64,000 nucleotides of DNA, taken from assembly GCF_001428065.1 (NCBI RefSeq), contig NZ_LMSE01000002.1:382924-446923 (forward strand), given 5' to 3'. Under the pieces are notes generated by a model. It was not told the DNA's origin. It worked only from the letters and a program-made list of their open reading frames with translations, and did no database searches. This document shows, in pieces, positions 1 through 8,257 of the stretch (position 1 is its first letter; each line of letters opens with the position of its first letter). The DNA is from Nostocoides sp. Soil756. Lineage in GTDB: Bacteria > Actinomycetota > Actinomycetes > Actinomycetales > Dermatophilaceae. The translations under genes were made by a program, and so were the position numbers.

Positions 1-97
1 CCCGTCGGGTCCGGGTGTCGACCACGTAGACGTCGTCGTCGTCGACCCCGTCGCCCTCGGGGCGGCGGGGGATGGGGCGGGCATGGTCGTCGGTCAT
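1..97 (-). CDS. 5' end of a divergent gene, product unknown (partial)
   Basis: On the minus strand an ATG at 97 opens a frame that stays open to the window edge. It reads MTDDHARPIPRRPEGDGVDD and continues with an acidic Asp run followed by VYVVDTRTRR. A purine-rich GAGG lies just upstream of the start. It would be transcribed away from the LCP gene that begins at 305, so the 207 bases between them would hold back-to-back promoters. Only about 32 codons are visible and no domain is recognisable. A sugar transferase or second polymer-assembly protein would suit the locus, but that is a guess from context. Confidence 0.45.
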   Translation of the reverse strand, partial: MTDDHARPIPRRPEGDGVDDDDVYVVDTRTRR

Positions 98-304
98 CCT
101 CGGTCCTCTCGGCTCGGGGCCGAAGGACAGTGTGCCAACCCCGGCCGGGTGGACGCCGGGGCCGGGGGTCGGGTCCCGCCGCGGGCACCGGCGGCGAGAA
201 GGCTCGCGGCCGCCGCCGGCACCGGCCGTCCGGCCGTCGAAACCCGCCCGCGCCCCGGCGCGCCTCGCGCCCCGGAGGTGGGGGGGCGCGAATACTCGTG
301 GCTC

Positions 305-1819
305 ATGGGAGGCGACCGAGGCTCTGCCGTGCTCGAGCGGACGCCGGACCGTGCACCACTGCGCGTCGACACCCGCTCCCCGGGCTTCGACCGCCGTCAT
401 CGACGCCGCGCGGCCACCCTGCTCCTGCTGACCCTGCTCGTGCCGGGGGCGGCGCAGGTGGCGGCCGGCAGCAGGGCCGTGGGGCGCCTCGCCCTCAGGG
501 TCTGGCTGGTCCTGCTCGGGATGCTGCTCGCGCTCGGCCTCCTGGCGCTGTTCAGCCGCTCGGCCCTGCTGTGGCTCGCCACCCGCAGCTGGCTCCTCGC
601 AGCGGCGCAGGTGGTGCTCGTGGCGCTCGCCCTCGGGTGGGCGGCGCTCTTCGTGGACGCGTGGCGCCTCGGGCGCCCCGACCGGCTGCCGCAGCGCGAC
701 CGTCGCGCCCTGCTGGTGGCGCTGCTGGTCCTGCTCCTCGTTCCAGGCCTGGTGGGCTGGACCGGCGTCGGCGTCGGCAGCGCCCGGGCCGCCATGACGA
801 GCCTGTTCGGCACCGGGCAGGCGGCCGCGGCCGCCAAGGGCCGGTACAACATCCTGCTGCTCGGTGGCGACAGCGGGGCGAGCCGGGTGGGGCTGCGGCC
901 GGACAGCATCCAGCTCGCGAGCGTCGACGCCGACACCGGCCGCGCGGTCCTCTTCGGCTTCTCGCGGGAGACCGAGAACATCACCTTCCGGCCCGGCTCG
1001 ACCATGGCCCGCCTCCTGCCGCAGGGCTGGAGCTGCGGTGACGAGTGCCTGCTCAACGGCCTCTACACCTGGGGTCAGGAGCACGCGAAGCTGTTCCCGG
1101 CGGGCACCAAGGACCCCGGTCTGGTGGCGACGACCGAGGCGGTCGAGGCGCTCTCGGGGCTCGACGTGCAGTACTACGTCCTCGTCGACCTGCGCGGCTT
1201 CTCGAGCATCATCAACGCGGTGGGCGGCCTCGACATCACCGTGCAGCGGCGTACCCCCATCGGGGGCAACGGGTCGCCCATCAGCGGCTACATCGAGCCC
1301 GGCGCCCAGCACCTCGACGGCTACCACGCCCTCTGGTACGCCCGCAGCCGCGTGGGCTCCACCAACTACGAGCGGATGGCGCGCCAGCGCTGTGTGGTCA
1401 CCGCGCTGGTCCGCCAGCTCGACCCCCGGACCGTGCTGCTGAACTTCGGCGACATCGCCGCGGCCAGCACCGGGCTGTTCCGCACCGACATCCCCCAGGA
1501 CGCGCTGGGGCCGCTGGCGCAGGTCGCCGTCAAGACCAAGCAGGAGCCCATCACCGCGGTCAACTTCGTGCCGCCGCTGATCAAGCCGTGGAGCTACGAC
1601 CCGGCCGTGGTGCGCTCCACGGTGGCCGCTGCCATCGCCAGGAGTGAGAAGCCGGCCTCGGCCAAGCCCTCCGCGAAGGCCACCGCGGCCGCTGCCGGGA
1701 GCGCCGCTCCCGTGCCCACCCCGACACCGTCGGCGTCGACCCCGGCGGTCATGACCCGCCCCGGTACCGACCCCGACGCCCGCACCGGTGACCTCGCGAG
1801 CGTGTGCTCTGCGGAATGA
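305..1819 (+). CDS. LytR-CpsA-Psr (LCP) family cell-wall polymer ligase
   Basis: LCP proteins transfer glycopolymers from undecaprenyl pyrophosphate carriers to peptidoglycan on the outer face of the membrane. From the ATG at 305 the protein has 504 residues. About four hydrophobic segments lie in residues 35-156, followed by an LCP domain at roughly 180-430. The domain shows YNILLLGGDSG, the Arg/Asp of RPDSI (near 198), SRET (near 219, in place of the usual PRDT), and the Arg-rich YARSRVGSTNYERMARQR. Residues 448-504 are an Ala/Pro/Ser/Thr-rich tail. The frame is open further upstream, but that extension is low-complexity and precedes a hydrophilic N-terminus typical of the family, so 305 is preferred; no good ribosome site settles it. 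It heads the surface-polysaccharide operon and overlaps the next gene. Family assignment is firm, the polymer is unknown. Confidence 0.88.
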   Translation: MGGDRGSAVLERTPDRAPLRVDTRSPGFDRRHRRRAATLLLLTLLVPGAAQVAAGSRAVGRLALRVWLVLLGMLLALGLLALFSRSALLWLATRSWLLAAAQVVLVALALGWAALFVDAWRLGRPDRLPQRDRRALLVALLVLLLVPGLVGWTGVGVGSARAAMTSLFGTGQAAAAAKGRYNILLLGGDSGASRVGLRPDSIQLASVDADTGRAVLFGFSRETENITFRPGSTMARLLPQGWSCGDECLLNGLYTWGQEHAKLFPAGTKDPGLVATTEAVEALSGLDVQYYVLVDLRGFSSIINAVGGLDITVQRRTPIGGNGSPISGYIEPGAQHLDGYHALWYARSRVGSTNYERMARQRCVVTALVRQLDPRTVLLNFGDIAAASTGLFRTDIPQDALGPLAQVAVKTKQEPITAVNFVPPLIKPWSYDPAVVRSTVAAAIARSEKPASAKPSAKATAAAAGSAAPVPTPTPSASTPAVMTRPGTDPDARTGDLASVCSAE

Positions 1820-2835
1820 TGGGCGCGATGTCCGCCGAGCCCCGACCCGCCACCGACCGCCCCGACCCTGACGCCCTGCCGTTGGTCAGCGTCGTCATGC
1901 CGATCCTCGACGAGGAGCGGCACCTGGCCGACGCGGTGGCGATGGTGCTGCGCCAGGACTGGCGCGGCCGGCTCGAGGTCGTCCTCGCCCTCGGCCCGTC
2001 GAGCGACCGCACCGACGAGGTGGCGGAGGGGCTCGCCGCCCGGGACCCGCGGGTCCGTCTGGTGCGCAACCCCAGCGGCCGCACCCCCGACGCACTGAAC
2101 GCCGCGATCGGAGCGGCCCGCGGTGAGGTGGTCGTGCGCGTCGACGGGCACGCCGAGATCCCACCGCACTACGTGTCCACCGCCGTCGCCGTGCTGGCCG
2201 AGACCGGCGCCGACAACGTGGGCGGCACGATGGACGCCCAGGGCACCACCCCGGTCGAGCGGGCGGTCGCGGCGGCCATGCGCAGCCCGCTGGGCGTCGG
2301 GTCCTCGAAGTTCCACACCGGGGGCGGGGCCGGCGCGGCCGACACCGTCTACCTGGGGGTCTTCCGCAAGAGCGCGCTCGAGCGGGTCGGGGGCTACGAC
2401 CCGCGCTTCACCCGCGCCCAGGACTGGGAGCTCAACCACCGGCTCCGGGCCACCGGCGGCACGGTGTGGTTCACGCCCGAGCTCGTCGTCACCTACCGCC
2501 CGCGCTCGTCGTTGCGCGCCCTGGCGCGGCAGTACCGCGACTACGGCCGCTGGCGCCGGGTGGTGGCCCGCACCCACGACGGCACCCTGAACCCCCGCTA
2601 CCTCGCGCCGCCGGCGATGGTGGTGGGGACGGGCGCGGCCACCCTGGCCGGGCTCGTGTGGCCCCCTGCGCTCGCCGTGCCGGCCGCCTACCTGCTGGCC
2701 GTGGGGGCCGGCGGGGTGGCCATCACCCGGGGCGAGGAGCCCCGGGTGCGGATGCTGGCCGGCCCGGTGCTGGCCACCATGCACTGGTCGTGGGGCTGGG
2801 GCTTCCTCACGAGCCCGCGCGGGCTGGGGCGCTGA
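1816..2835 (+). CDS. Glycosyltransferase family 2 with C-terminal membrane segments
   Basis: A GT-A fold family 2 enzyme that would add a sugar to a lipid-linked glycan at the inner membrane face. It has 339 residues. The nucleotide-sugar core starts with LVSVVMPILDEERHLADAV, followed by a metal-binding DGH in VVVRVDGHAEIPPHY near residue 108 and an acceptor-side DWELNHRLR (QDWELN) motif near 205. Two hydrophobic segments lie near 270-310. This arrangement resembles ExoA-type succinoglycan transferases. The ATG at 1816 overlaps the LCP stop codon (ATGA), implying translational coupling; an ATG at 1828 is an alternative. The following gene starts two bases after the stop. Donor and acceptor are not deducible. 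Confidence 0.85.
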   Translation: MMGAMSAEPRPATDRPDPDALPLVSVVMPILDEERHLADAVAMVLRQDWRGRLEVVLALGPSSDRTDEVAEGLAARDPRVRLVRNPSGRTPDALNAAIGAARGEVVVRVDGHAEIPPHYVSTAVAVLAETGADNVGGTMDAQGTTPVERAVAAAMRSPLGVGSSKFHTGGGAGAADTVYLGVFRKSALERVGGYDPRFTRAQDWELNHRLRATGGTVWFTPELVVTYRPRSSLRALARQYRDYGRWRRVVARTHDGTLNPRYLAPPAMVVGTGAATLAGLVWPPALAVPAAYLLAVGAGGVAITRGEEPRVRMLAGPVLATMHWSWGWGFLTSPRGLGR

Positions 2836-2837
2836 CC

Positions 2838-4004
2838 GTGCGGGTCCTGATGCTGGTGTGGACCGGCGTGGCCACCGACACCCGGGTGCTGCGCGAGGCC
2901 CGCGCCCTGGTCGTCGCCGGTCACACCGTGCACGTCGTGGGGCGCGGCGTGCCTGACGACTTCGTCCCGCCGGACGGGGTCACCGTCGCCTCGGCCGGTC
3001 GGCCGCCCGCCGCGCAGACCCGGGGCCGCGACCTCACCGCCCCGGAGCGGGCCGCCCGCTGGGCCCTGCTGCCGGTGCACGTCGGGCGTCGGTTGGCCGC
3101 CTGGCAGGCACAGACCGAAGCCCTGGCCCGGCAGTGGGCCGACCACGGCGGCCGGCCCGACGTCGTGCACGCCCACGACTTCACCGCGCTGCCGGTGGGA
3201 GCCCGGCTGGCCGAGGAGTGGGGCGTCCCGCTGGTCTACGACACGCACGAGTACTGGGTCGGCCGCCCGGTCGAGGGTCGCCCCGCCCCGCTGCGTCGCC
3301 GGCGCGAGGCCCGGCTCGAGGCCGCTCTCGGCGCCCGCGCCGCCGCCGTCGTCACGGTGGGGGAGGGGGTGGCCCGCACGCTGCGGGCCGACCACCCCGA
3401 CTGGCCCCAGGTGGTGGTCGTGCACAACACCTTCCCGGCCCGCTCCGACGACACGCCGGTCGCGAGCCCCCCGCGCGGCTTCGTCTACGCCGGGCGCCTG
3501 GCGGCCGACCGCGAGCTCGAGGTCATCGCGGCCGCCTCCGCCGACATCCCGGGCGAAGTGCTGGTGCGCGGGCCGGGCGACGCCGAGTGGCTGAGCCGCT
3601 TCGACCCCGGCCGGGCGCGCGTCGAGGCCGCCGCCCCGCTCGACGTCGTCGACGCCGAGCTGGTGGCGGCCGGGGCCGCCCTGGTCACCCACAGCGACCG
3701 CTGGCCCAACCACCGTCTGGCGATGCCCAACAAGCTCTTCCACGCCGTCAGCCTGGGCGTACCCGTGGTCGCCACCGACGTGGGCGAGCTGGGGGCGGCG
3801 GTGCGCCGCCACGGGCTCGGTACCACCTACCGACCCGGGGACGCCGCCGACCTGGTGCGCGCCTGCCGTGAGCTGGCGGCCGGACACGCCGAGGCCGTGG
3901 CGCGGGTGCGGTCCGCCCGCGCCGCGCTGTCCTGGGAGCACGACGCCGCGGAGCTCGTGGGGGTCTACGCCTCCCTGGGGCCCCCCGAGGGTCCTCTACA
4001 CTGA
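2838..4004 (+). CDS. Glycosyltransferase family 4
   Basis: A GT-B fold glycosyltransferase of 388 residues. The N-terminal Rossmann half begins RVLMLVWTGVATDTRVLREA, which is the usual start of this subfamily, and includes DVVHAHDF and YDTHEYW. The C-terminal half has GFVYAGRLAADRELEVI and an NHRLAMPNKLFHAVSLGVPV segment that corresponds to the EX7E donor-binding region of GT4 enzymes. The GTG at 2838 sits two bases after the preceding stop, so the pair is coupled. It belongs to the same run of polysaccharide genes as the exporter that follows. Specificity is unknown. Confidence 0.85.
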   Translation: MRVLMLVWTGVATDTRVLREARALVVAGHTVHVVGRGVPDDFVPPDGVTVASAGRPPAAQTRGRDLTAPERAARWALLPVHVGRRLAAWQAQTEALARQWADHGGRPDVVHAHDFTALPVGARLAEEWGVPLVYDTHEYWVGRPVEGRPAPLRRRREARLEAALGARAAAVVTVGEGVARTLRADHPDWPQVVVVHNTFPARSDDTPVASPPRGFVYAGRLAADRELEVIAAASADIPGEVLVRGPGDAEWLSRFDPGRARVEAAAPLDVVDAELVAAGAALVTHSDRWPNHRLAMPNKLFHAVSLGVPVVATDVGELGAAVRRHGLGTTYRPGDAADLVRACRELAAGHAEAVARVRSARAALSWEHDAAELVGVYASLGPPEGPLH

Positions 4005-4070
4005 CTCGTCGGGGTAGCGCACCGCGCAACGACCACCGGGTGTCGCCCACGGCCCGAGAACGAGAAGGAG
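3997..4070 (+). promoter_or_regulatory. Possible promoter and ribosome site before the exporter genes
   Basis: The 77-base gap between the GT4 gene and the ABC permease is the only real gap in this operon. TACACT at 3997-4002 fits an actinobacterial -10 element, and AAGGAG at 4065-4070 lies 11 bases before the permease ATG. No convincing -35 element is visible. It may provide extra transcription of the exporter. Confidence 0.35.
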
Positions 4071-4081
4071 CAGGTGACCGC

Positions 4082-4984
4082 ATGAAGGAGGCCGAGACCT
4101 CCGCGGCCCATGCCGCCAACCGCGAGACCGTGCAACGGGCCGAGGACGCCGGGTACCTCAGCGAGGTCCAGGTCTACGAGCCGCACCGGGTTGGTCTGCC
4201 GCCTCTCGCCCCGTACTTCCGCGAGCTGTGGCGCCGGCGCGAGTTCGCCGCTGAGCTGTCGCGGGCCGAGATGCGTTCGGCCAACACCCGCACCTTCTTC
4301 GGGCAGGTCTGGCTCGTCCTGAACCCCTTGCTGCTGGCGTTCGTCTACTTCATCCTGCTCTTCATCCTGTCGCGGCGGGCCGACGGGGCCGCATTCTTCG
4401 CCCACCTCACCGCCGGCATCTTCTCGTACTACTTCATCTCCGGGTCCATCTCCACGGGGGCGCGCTCCGTCGTCGGCGGCGGATCGCTCATCGCGAACAT
4501 GGCCTTCCCGCGCCTGCTGATGCCGTTGTCGGCCGTGCGCACGAACTTCTACCGGTTCCTGCCGCCGATGGCCGTGTACTTCGTCATCCATGCGGCGACG
4601 GGGCAGCAGTGGTCGTGGCGTCAGCTGCTCTCTCTCTACTTCCTCGCGTGCATGATCGTCTTCGCGTCCGGGGTCTCTGCGTTCTTCGCCGCCCTGCAGG
4701 TGTACTTCCGCGACACCGCGAGCTTCCTGCCCTACTTCCTGCGGATCTGGCTGTACCTGAGCCCGATCCTGTGGTTCATCGAGGAGGTGCCGCACCGCCT
4801 GGCGCCGTTCCTCAAGTTCAACCCGCTGTTCCCGATCCTGGGTGGCTACACCGACCTCCTCGTCCGTGGCGACGTGCCCCCGCCCTGGATCTGGGTCGCG
4901 GCCCCTCTCTGGGCGATCGCCACCGCGGGCCTGGGGTTCCTGTACTTCATGTCGAGGGAGCGTGATTTCGCTGTCCGCCTCTGA
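4082..4984 (+). CDS. ABC-2 type polysaccharide exporter permease (Wzm-like)
   Basis: The membrane subunit of a glycan exporter. The protein has 300 residues with a hydrophilic N-terminus of about 60 residues (includes LSEVQVYEPHRVGLPPLAPY), then about six transmembrane segments from WLVLNPLLLAFVYFILLFIL onward. The amphipathic element FRELWRRREFAAELSRAEMR ahead of the first membrane segment is typical of Wzm/RfbD/TagG permeases. The start is set by AAGGAG 11 bases upstream. Its end overlaps the start of the ATPase gene by 23 bases, so the two subunits are co-translated. It resembles the mycobacterial RfbD-type galactan exporter subunit. Confidence 0.9.
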   Translation: MKEAETSAAHAANRETVQRAEDAGYLSEVQVYEPHRVGLPPLAPYFRELWRRREFAAELSRAEMRSANTRTFFGQVWLVLNPLLLAFVYFILLFILSRRADGAAFFAHLTAGIFSYYFISGSISTGARSVVGGGSLIANMAFPRLLMPLSAVRTNFYRFLPPMAVYFVIHAATGQQWSWRQLLSLYFLACMIVFASGVSAFFAALQVYFRDTASFLPYFLRIWLYLSPILWFIEEVPHRLAPFLKFNPLFPILGGYTDLLVRGDVPPPWIWVAAPLWAIATAGLGFLYFMSRERDFAVRL

Positions 4985-5822
4985 GTCGTCCACCGCCACC
5001 ACCGGTGCCGCTGCCGCCGCCCCGCCGTCCAAGGTGGGCCCTTACGTCCCCGATGCGCCGCTGGCCGTCAAGGTCGAGAACGTGTCGGTCACGTACCGCA
5101 CGACGTTCGAGCGCACCCCGACCCTGAAGACCGCCATCGTCCGACTGGGTCGCGGTGAGCGTGCGGTACGCGAGGTGCAGGCTCTCAAGGGTGTCAGCTT
5201 CGAGGTGCCGGTGGGCACGTCGCTGGGCATCGTCGGGGCCAACGGGGCGGGCAAGTCGACCCTGGTCCGCACCCTCGGTGGCATCCTGCCCCCCACCAGC
5301 GGACGCATCGAGGTGCACGGTCGGATCAGCGCCCTCCTCGCGCTGGGGGTGGGCTTCAACCCCAACCTCTCCGGTATCGAGAACGTGGTGCTCGGTGGCC
5401 TCGCCAACGGGCTCACCCGGGCCCAGGTACGCGAGCGTGCCGACGAGATCGCCGACTTCGCCGAGCTCGGCGAGTTCATGGAGCTTCCCATCCGCACCTA
5501 CTCCTCGGGGATGCGCAGCCGGCTCGCGTTCGCCGTGTCCGTGCACATGGACCCCGACATCCTGATGATCGACGAGGCCCTGTCGGCCGGCGACGCCAAG
5601 TTCAAGCAGAAGGCCGCGGCCAAGATGCAGGACCTGATGTCCACGGCGCGTGCGATGTTCCTGGTCAGCCACGCGCTGGGCAGCATCAAGGAGCTGTGCA
5701 ACCACGCCATCTGGCTGCACAAGGGCGAGCTGATGATGCAGGGGACCCCCGACGAGGTCACCGCCGCCTACACCAAGTTCCTCCAGGTGGGCGAGGACGC
5801 CTTCTCCCTCGAGGACCTGTGA
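4962..5822 (+). CDS. Polysaccharide ABC exporter ATP-binding protein (Wzt-like)
   Basis: The ATPase that powers the neighbouring permease. It has 286 residues with Walker A GANGAGKST near residue 92, the signature TYSSGMRSRLAFA, Walker B ILMIDEALSAGD and the switch histidine in LVSHALGS. Motifs such as GRISALLALGVGFNPNLSG are characteristic of the Wzt/TagH branch. It ends shortly after the nucleotide-binding domain, so it lacks the C-terminal glycan-binding domain that reads chain ends in some O-antigen exporters. The GTG at 4962 lies inside the permease gene, with GAGGGAG immediately before it. A Thr/Ala/Pro-rich N-terminal stretch of about 30 residues is not typical and may mean the true start is slightly downstream. 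Confidence 0.9.
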   Translation: MISLSASESSTATTGAAAAAPPSKVGPYVPDAPLAVKVENVSVTYRTTFERTPTLKTAIVRLGRGERAVREVQALKGVSFEVPVGTSLGIVGANGAGKSTLVRTLGGILPPTSGRIEVHGRISALLALGVGFNPNLSGIENVVLGGLANGLTRAQVRERADEIADFAELGEFMELPIRTYSSGMRSRLAFAVSVHMDPDILMIDEALSAGDAKFKQKAAAKMQDLMSTARAMFLVSHALGSIKELCNHAIWLHKGELMMQGTPDEVTAAYTKFLQVGEDAFSLEDL

Positions 5823-6907
5823 CCCGACGCGTCGACGTCTCGGTCGTCACCTCCGGGCACGACGTCGCCGACGCCCGGCTGCACCGTCTGGTCGCGGCCC
5901 TGCATCGCCGGGGGCTGAGCGTCGAGGTCCTGGGCCTCGGCGACCCGTCCGGGGCGCCCGCCGGGGCGCCGACCCGCACCCGACCGCGCCCGGGCCTGGC
6001 GGGTCGGGCCGCCCTCGCGGCCCGCTACGCCCTCGCGGCCCGCGGCCGGGTCCTGCTCACCCTCGACCCCGACTCGCTCGTCGCCGCCCGGGTCGTCGGC
6101 GCGGTGCGTCGGCGCCCGGTGGTGGCCGACGTCCACGAGGACTACGGGCGCCTGGTGCAGGACCGGGACTGGTCGGTCGGGCTCCTGGGCGTGCTGGGGC
6201 GGCTGCTGGTCGGCGCCGCCGACCGGTCGGCCGGGACCGCGGCGCTGACCCTGGTCTCCGACGAGCACGTCCCGCCGCGTCGGGCGCGCCGTCGGATGGT
6301 GCTGCGCAACGAGGCCGACCTGCGTCTGGTGGGGGCCCCGGCCGAACCGGACCCGCAGCCCCGCGCCTGCTACGTCGGCGACGTGCGGCCCAGCCGGGGG
6401 CTCTTCGCGATGCTCGACGCGGTCGCCGCTGCTCCGGGCTGGACGCTCGACGTGGTCGGCCCCGTCCGCGAGGCCGATCGCCCTGCCGTCGAGAAGCGCT
6501 GCCGGGCTGCCGACCTGGCGGGACGCGTCCGCTGGCACGGGCGCCGTCCCCCGCACGAGGCGTGGGCCCTGGTCGCGGGCGCCTGGGCGGGCCTGGCCCT
6601 GCTCGACGACACGCCCGCCTTCCGCGACGCCCTGCCCTCGAAGGTCTACGAGTACCTGGCGACCGGCATCGTCCCCGTCGTCACCGACCTCCCGCGCCAG
6701 CGCGCCCTCATCGAGGAGGTCGGTGCCGGGGCGGTCGTGGCGAACGCAGCAGAGGCGGCGGCCGTCCTTCGGTCGTGGGCCGCAGACCCGTCCTCGTGGC
6801 AGCGAGCACGGGTGGCCACCCTCGCTTGGAGTGCCGCCCGCGAGGACGCGGGCACGGCCTACGACCGCGCGGCCGAGGCCGTCGAGGAGGTGCTGCGCCG
6901 TGGGTGA
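5819..6907 (+). CDS. Glycosyltransferase family 4-like protein
   Basis: A GT-B type protein of 362 residues, starting RRVDVSVVTSGHDVADARLH. The middle carries VVADVHEDYGR, where GT4 relatives have the DxHE motif. The C-terminal half carries ACYVGDVRPSRGLFAML, VRWHGRRPPHEAW and LPSKVYEYLATGIVPVV, the donor-site element. Its GTG start overlaps the ATPase stop (GTGA), showing tight coupling. It differs in sequence from the paralogous pair just downstream. The sugar is unknown. Confidence 0.82.
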   Translation: MTRRVDVSVVTSGHDVADARLHRLVAALHRRGLSVEVLGLGDPSGAPAGAPTRTRPRPGLAGRAALAARYALAARGRVLLTLDPDSLVAARVVGAVRRRPVVADVHEDYGRLVQDRDWSVGLLGVLGRLLVGAADRSAGTAALTLVSDEHVPPRRARRRMVLRNEADLRLVGAPAEPDPQPRACYVGDVRPSRGLFAMLDAVAAAPGWTLDVVGPVREADRPAVEKRCRAADLAGRVRWHGRRPPHEAWALVAGAWAGLALLDDTPAFRDALPSKVYEYLATGIVPVVTDLPRQRALIEEVGAGAVVANAAEAAAVLRSWAADPSSWQRARVATLAWSAAREDAGTAYDRAAEAVEEVLRRG

Positions 6908-8210
6908 CCGCGACTCGCGCCCGCACGTCGTCATGGTCGTCAACAACGGGATGGCGAACGACGCGCGGGTCATCAAGTCGGCCGCGGCCGTCGCCCGCGC
7001 GGGCGCACGGGTCACCGCCCTGGGTGTGGCCTCGGCCGGAGCACCGCGCAGCGAGACCACGGTCGGCGGTGTCCGCTACGTCCGGCTCCCGGCGGTACCC
7101 CGGAGGGGCGTGAACCCCCGCTTCGTGCGGTACGCCCTCGCGCGTCGCGTGGCCTGGCTCTTCCCGGCGTCATCCTGGCCCCTGTCGCTCCCGGTGCTGC
7201 GGCTCTGGGCCCGCGAGTTCGTCCCGGCGCTGCGCTCGCTGGCGCCCGATGTGGTCCACGTGCACGACGTGCACCTCCTGGACGCCGTGCGGCGGGCCTT
7301 CCCCGACCCCGCCACCCGCCCCGTCGTCGTCTATGACGCGCACGAGTACGTCGCCGACCTGGCGGTCTCGGGCGCCCGCACCCGCCGGGCCGTCGACGCG
7401 TGGGCTGCCCTCGAACGCGACCGGATCGGGCTGGCCGACAGGATCATCACCGTGGCTCCGGGGATCGCCGACCGGCTGCGGGCCGACCACGACCTGCCCG
7501 AGACGCCGACCGTGGTCTACAACGCCCCGCTGGGCTGGCCCGACGTGCACGCGTCCCGCGACCTGCGCACCGAGGCCGGGGTCGGCCCCGGGGTGCCGCT
7601 CGCGGTCTACTCGGGGGCGGTCAGCCCGGCCCGCGGGCTCGACACGGTGGTGCGGGCCCTGGCCGACCTCCCGGAGGTGCACCTGGCCGTGGTCGCGGTC
7701 CCGTACCCCCACCCCATGGCGTCCGAGCTCCTTGCGCTGGCCGAGCATCTGGGGGTCGCCGACCGGCTGCATCTGGTCCCGCCGGTGCCGTCGCACGAGG
7801 TGCCTGCGTACCTTGCCGGCGCCGACGTGGCGGTCAGTCCCATCCGGGGCGACTCGGCCAGCTACGACATGGCCCTGCCCAACAAGCTCTTCGAGTTCGT
7901 CCACGCGGGGCTGCCCATCGCCACGAGCGACCTGCGCGAGATGTCGGCGTTCGTGCGCCGGCACGGCCTGGGGGCGGTCTTCCGCCAGGGCGACCCGGCG
8001 TCCTGCGCTGCGGCCGTCCGCGACGCGCTCGATGTCATCCTCGACCAGGCGGCCCTCCAGCGGCTGCGCGAGGAGTTCGCCTGGCAGGGCCAGGAGGAGC
8101 GCCTCGTCGAGGTCTACCGCTCGCTCGCGTCGCGGGCGCCGGGCCTGGGCGCGCTGGCCGTGCCGTCGACACCGTGGCGACGTGAGGACATCGCCCTCGA
8201 GTTCGCCTGA
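6900..8210 (+). CDS. Glycosyltransferase family 4
   Basis: A 436-residue GT-B enzyme. HVVMVVNNGMANDARVIKSA opens the acceptor-side domain. DVVHVHDVHLLDAVRRAF and VVYDAHEYVADLA are the expected central motifs. AVYSGAVSPARGLDTVVRAL and YDMALPNKLFEFVHAGLPIA mark the donor domain. The GTG at 6900 has GAGGAGG at 6884-6890 and lies eight bases inside the preceding gene. It is clearly paralogous to the convergent gene ending at 8251, which shares the VAVPYPHP, DRLHLVPPV and MALPNKLFE blocks. It closes the first plus-strand operon and is followed by a two-way hairpin. Confidence 0.87.
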   Translation: MGDRDSRPHVVMVVNNGMANDARVIKSAAAVARAGARVTALGVASAGAPRSETTVGGVRYVRLPAVPRRGVNPRFVRYALARRVAWLFPASSWPLSLPVLRLWAREFVPALRSLAPDVVHVHDVHLLDAVRRAFPDPATRPVVVYDAHEYVADLAVSGARTRRAVDAWAALERDRIGLADRIITVAPGIADRLRADHDLPETPTVVYNAPLGWPDVHASRDLRTEAGVGPGVPLAVYSGAVSPARGLDTVVRALADLPEVHLAVVAVPYPHPMASELLALAEHLGVADRLHLVPPVPSHEVPAYLAGADVAVSPIRGDSASYDMALPNKLFEFVHAGLPIATSDLREMSAFVRRHGLGAVFRQGDPASCAAAVRDALDVILDQAALQRLREEFAWQGQEERLVEVYRSLASRAPGLGALAVPSTPWRREDIALEFA

Positions 8211-8257
8211 GGCGGGCGCCGGAGAGGGCGACCGGCCCGGGACGGTCGCCTCAGGCG
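8204..8257. terminator. Bidirectional hairpin between convergent glycosyltransferase genes
   Basis: CGCCTGAGGCG (8204-8214) is the exact inverse of CGCCTCAGGCG (8247-8257). Inside it GGCGACC (8227-8233) pairs with GGTCGCC (8244-8250). The outer arms overlap the ends of both convergent genes. There is no T-run, as is common for high-GC terminators. Confidence 0.6.

Noticed and set aside
83-1819. LCP gene starting at 83
   Set aside because: The first 74 residues would be Arg/Ala/Pro-rich non-conserved sequence overlapping the likely divergent promoter. The ATG at 305 gives a normal N-terminus.
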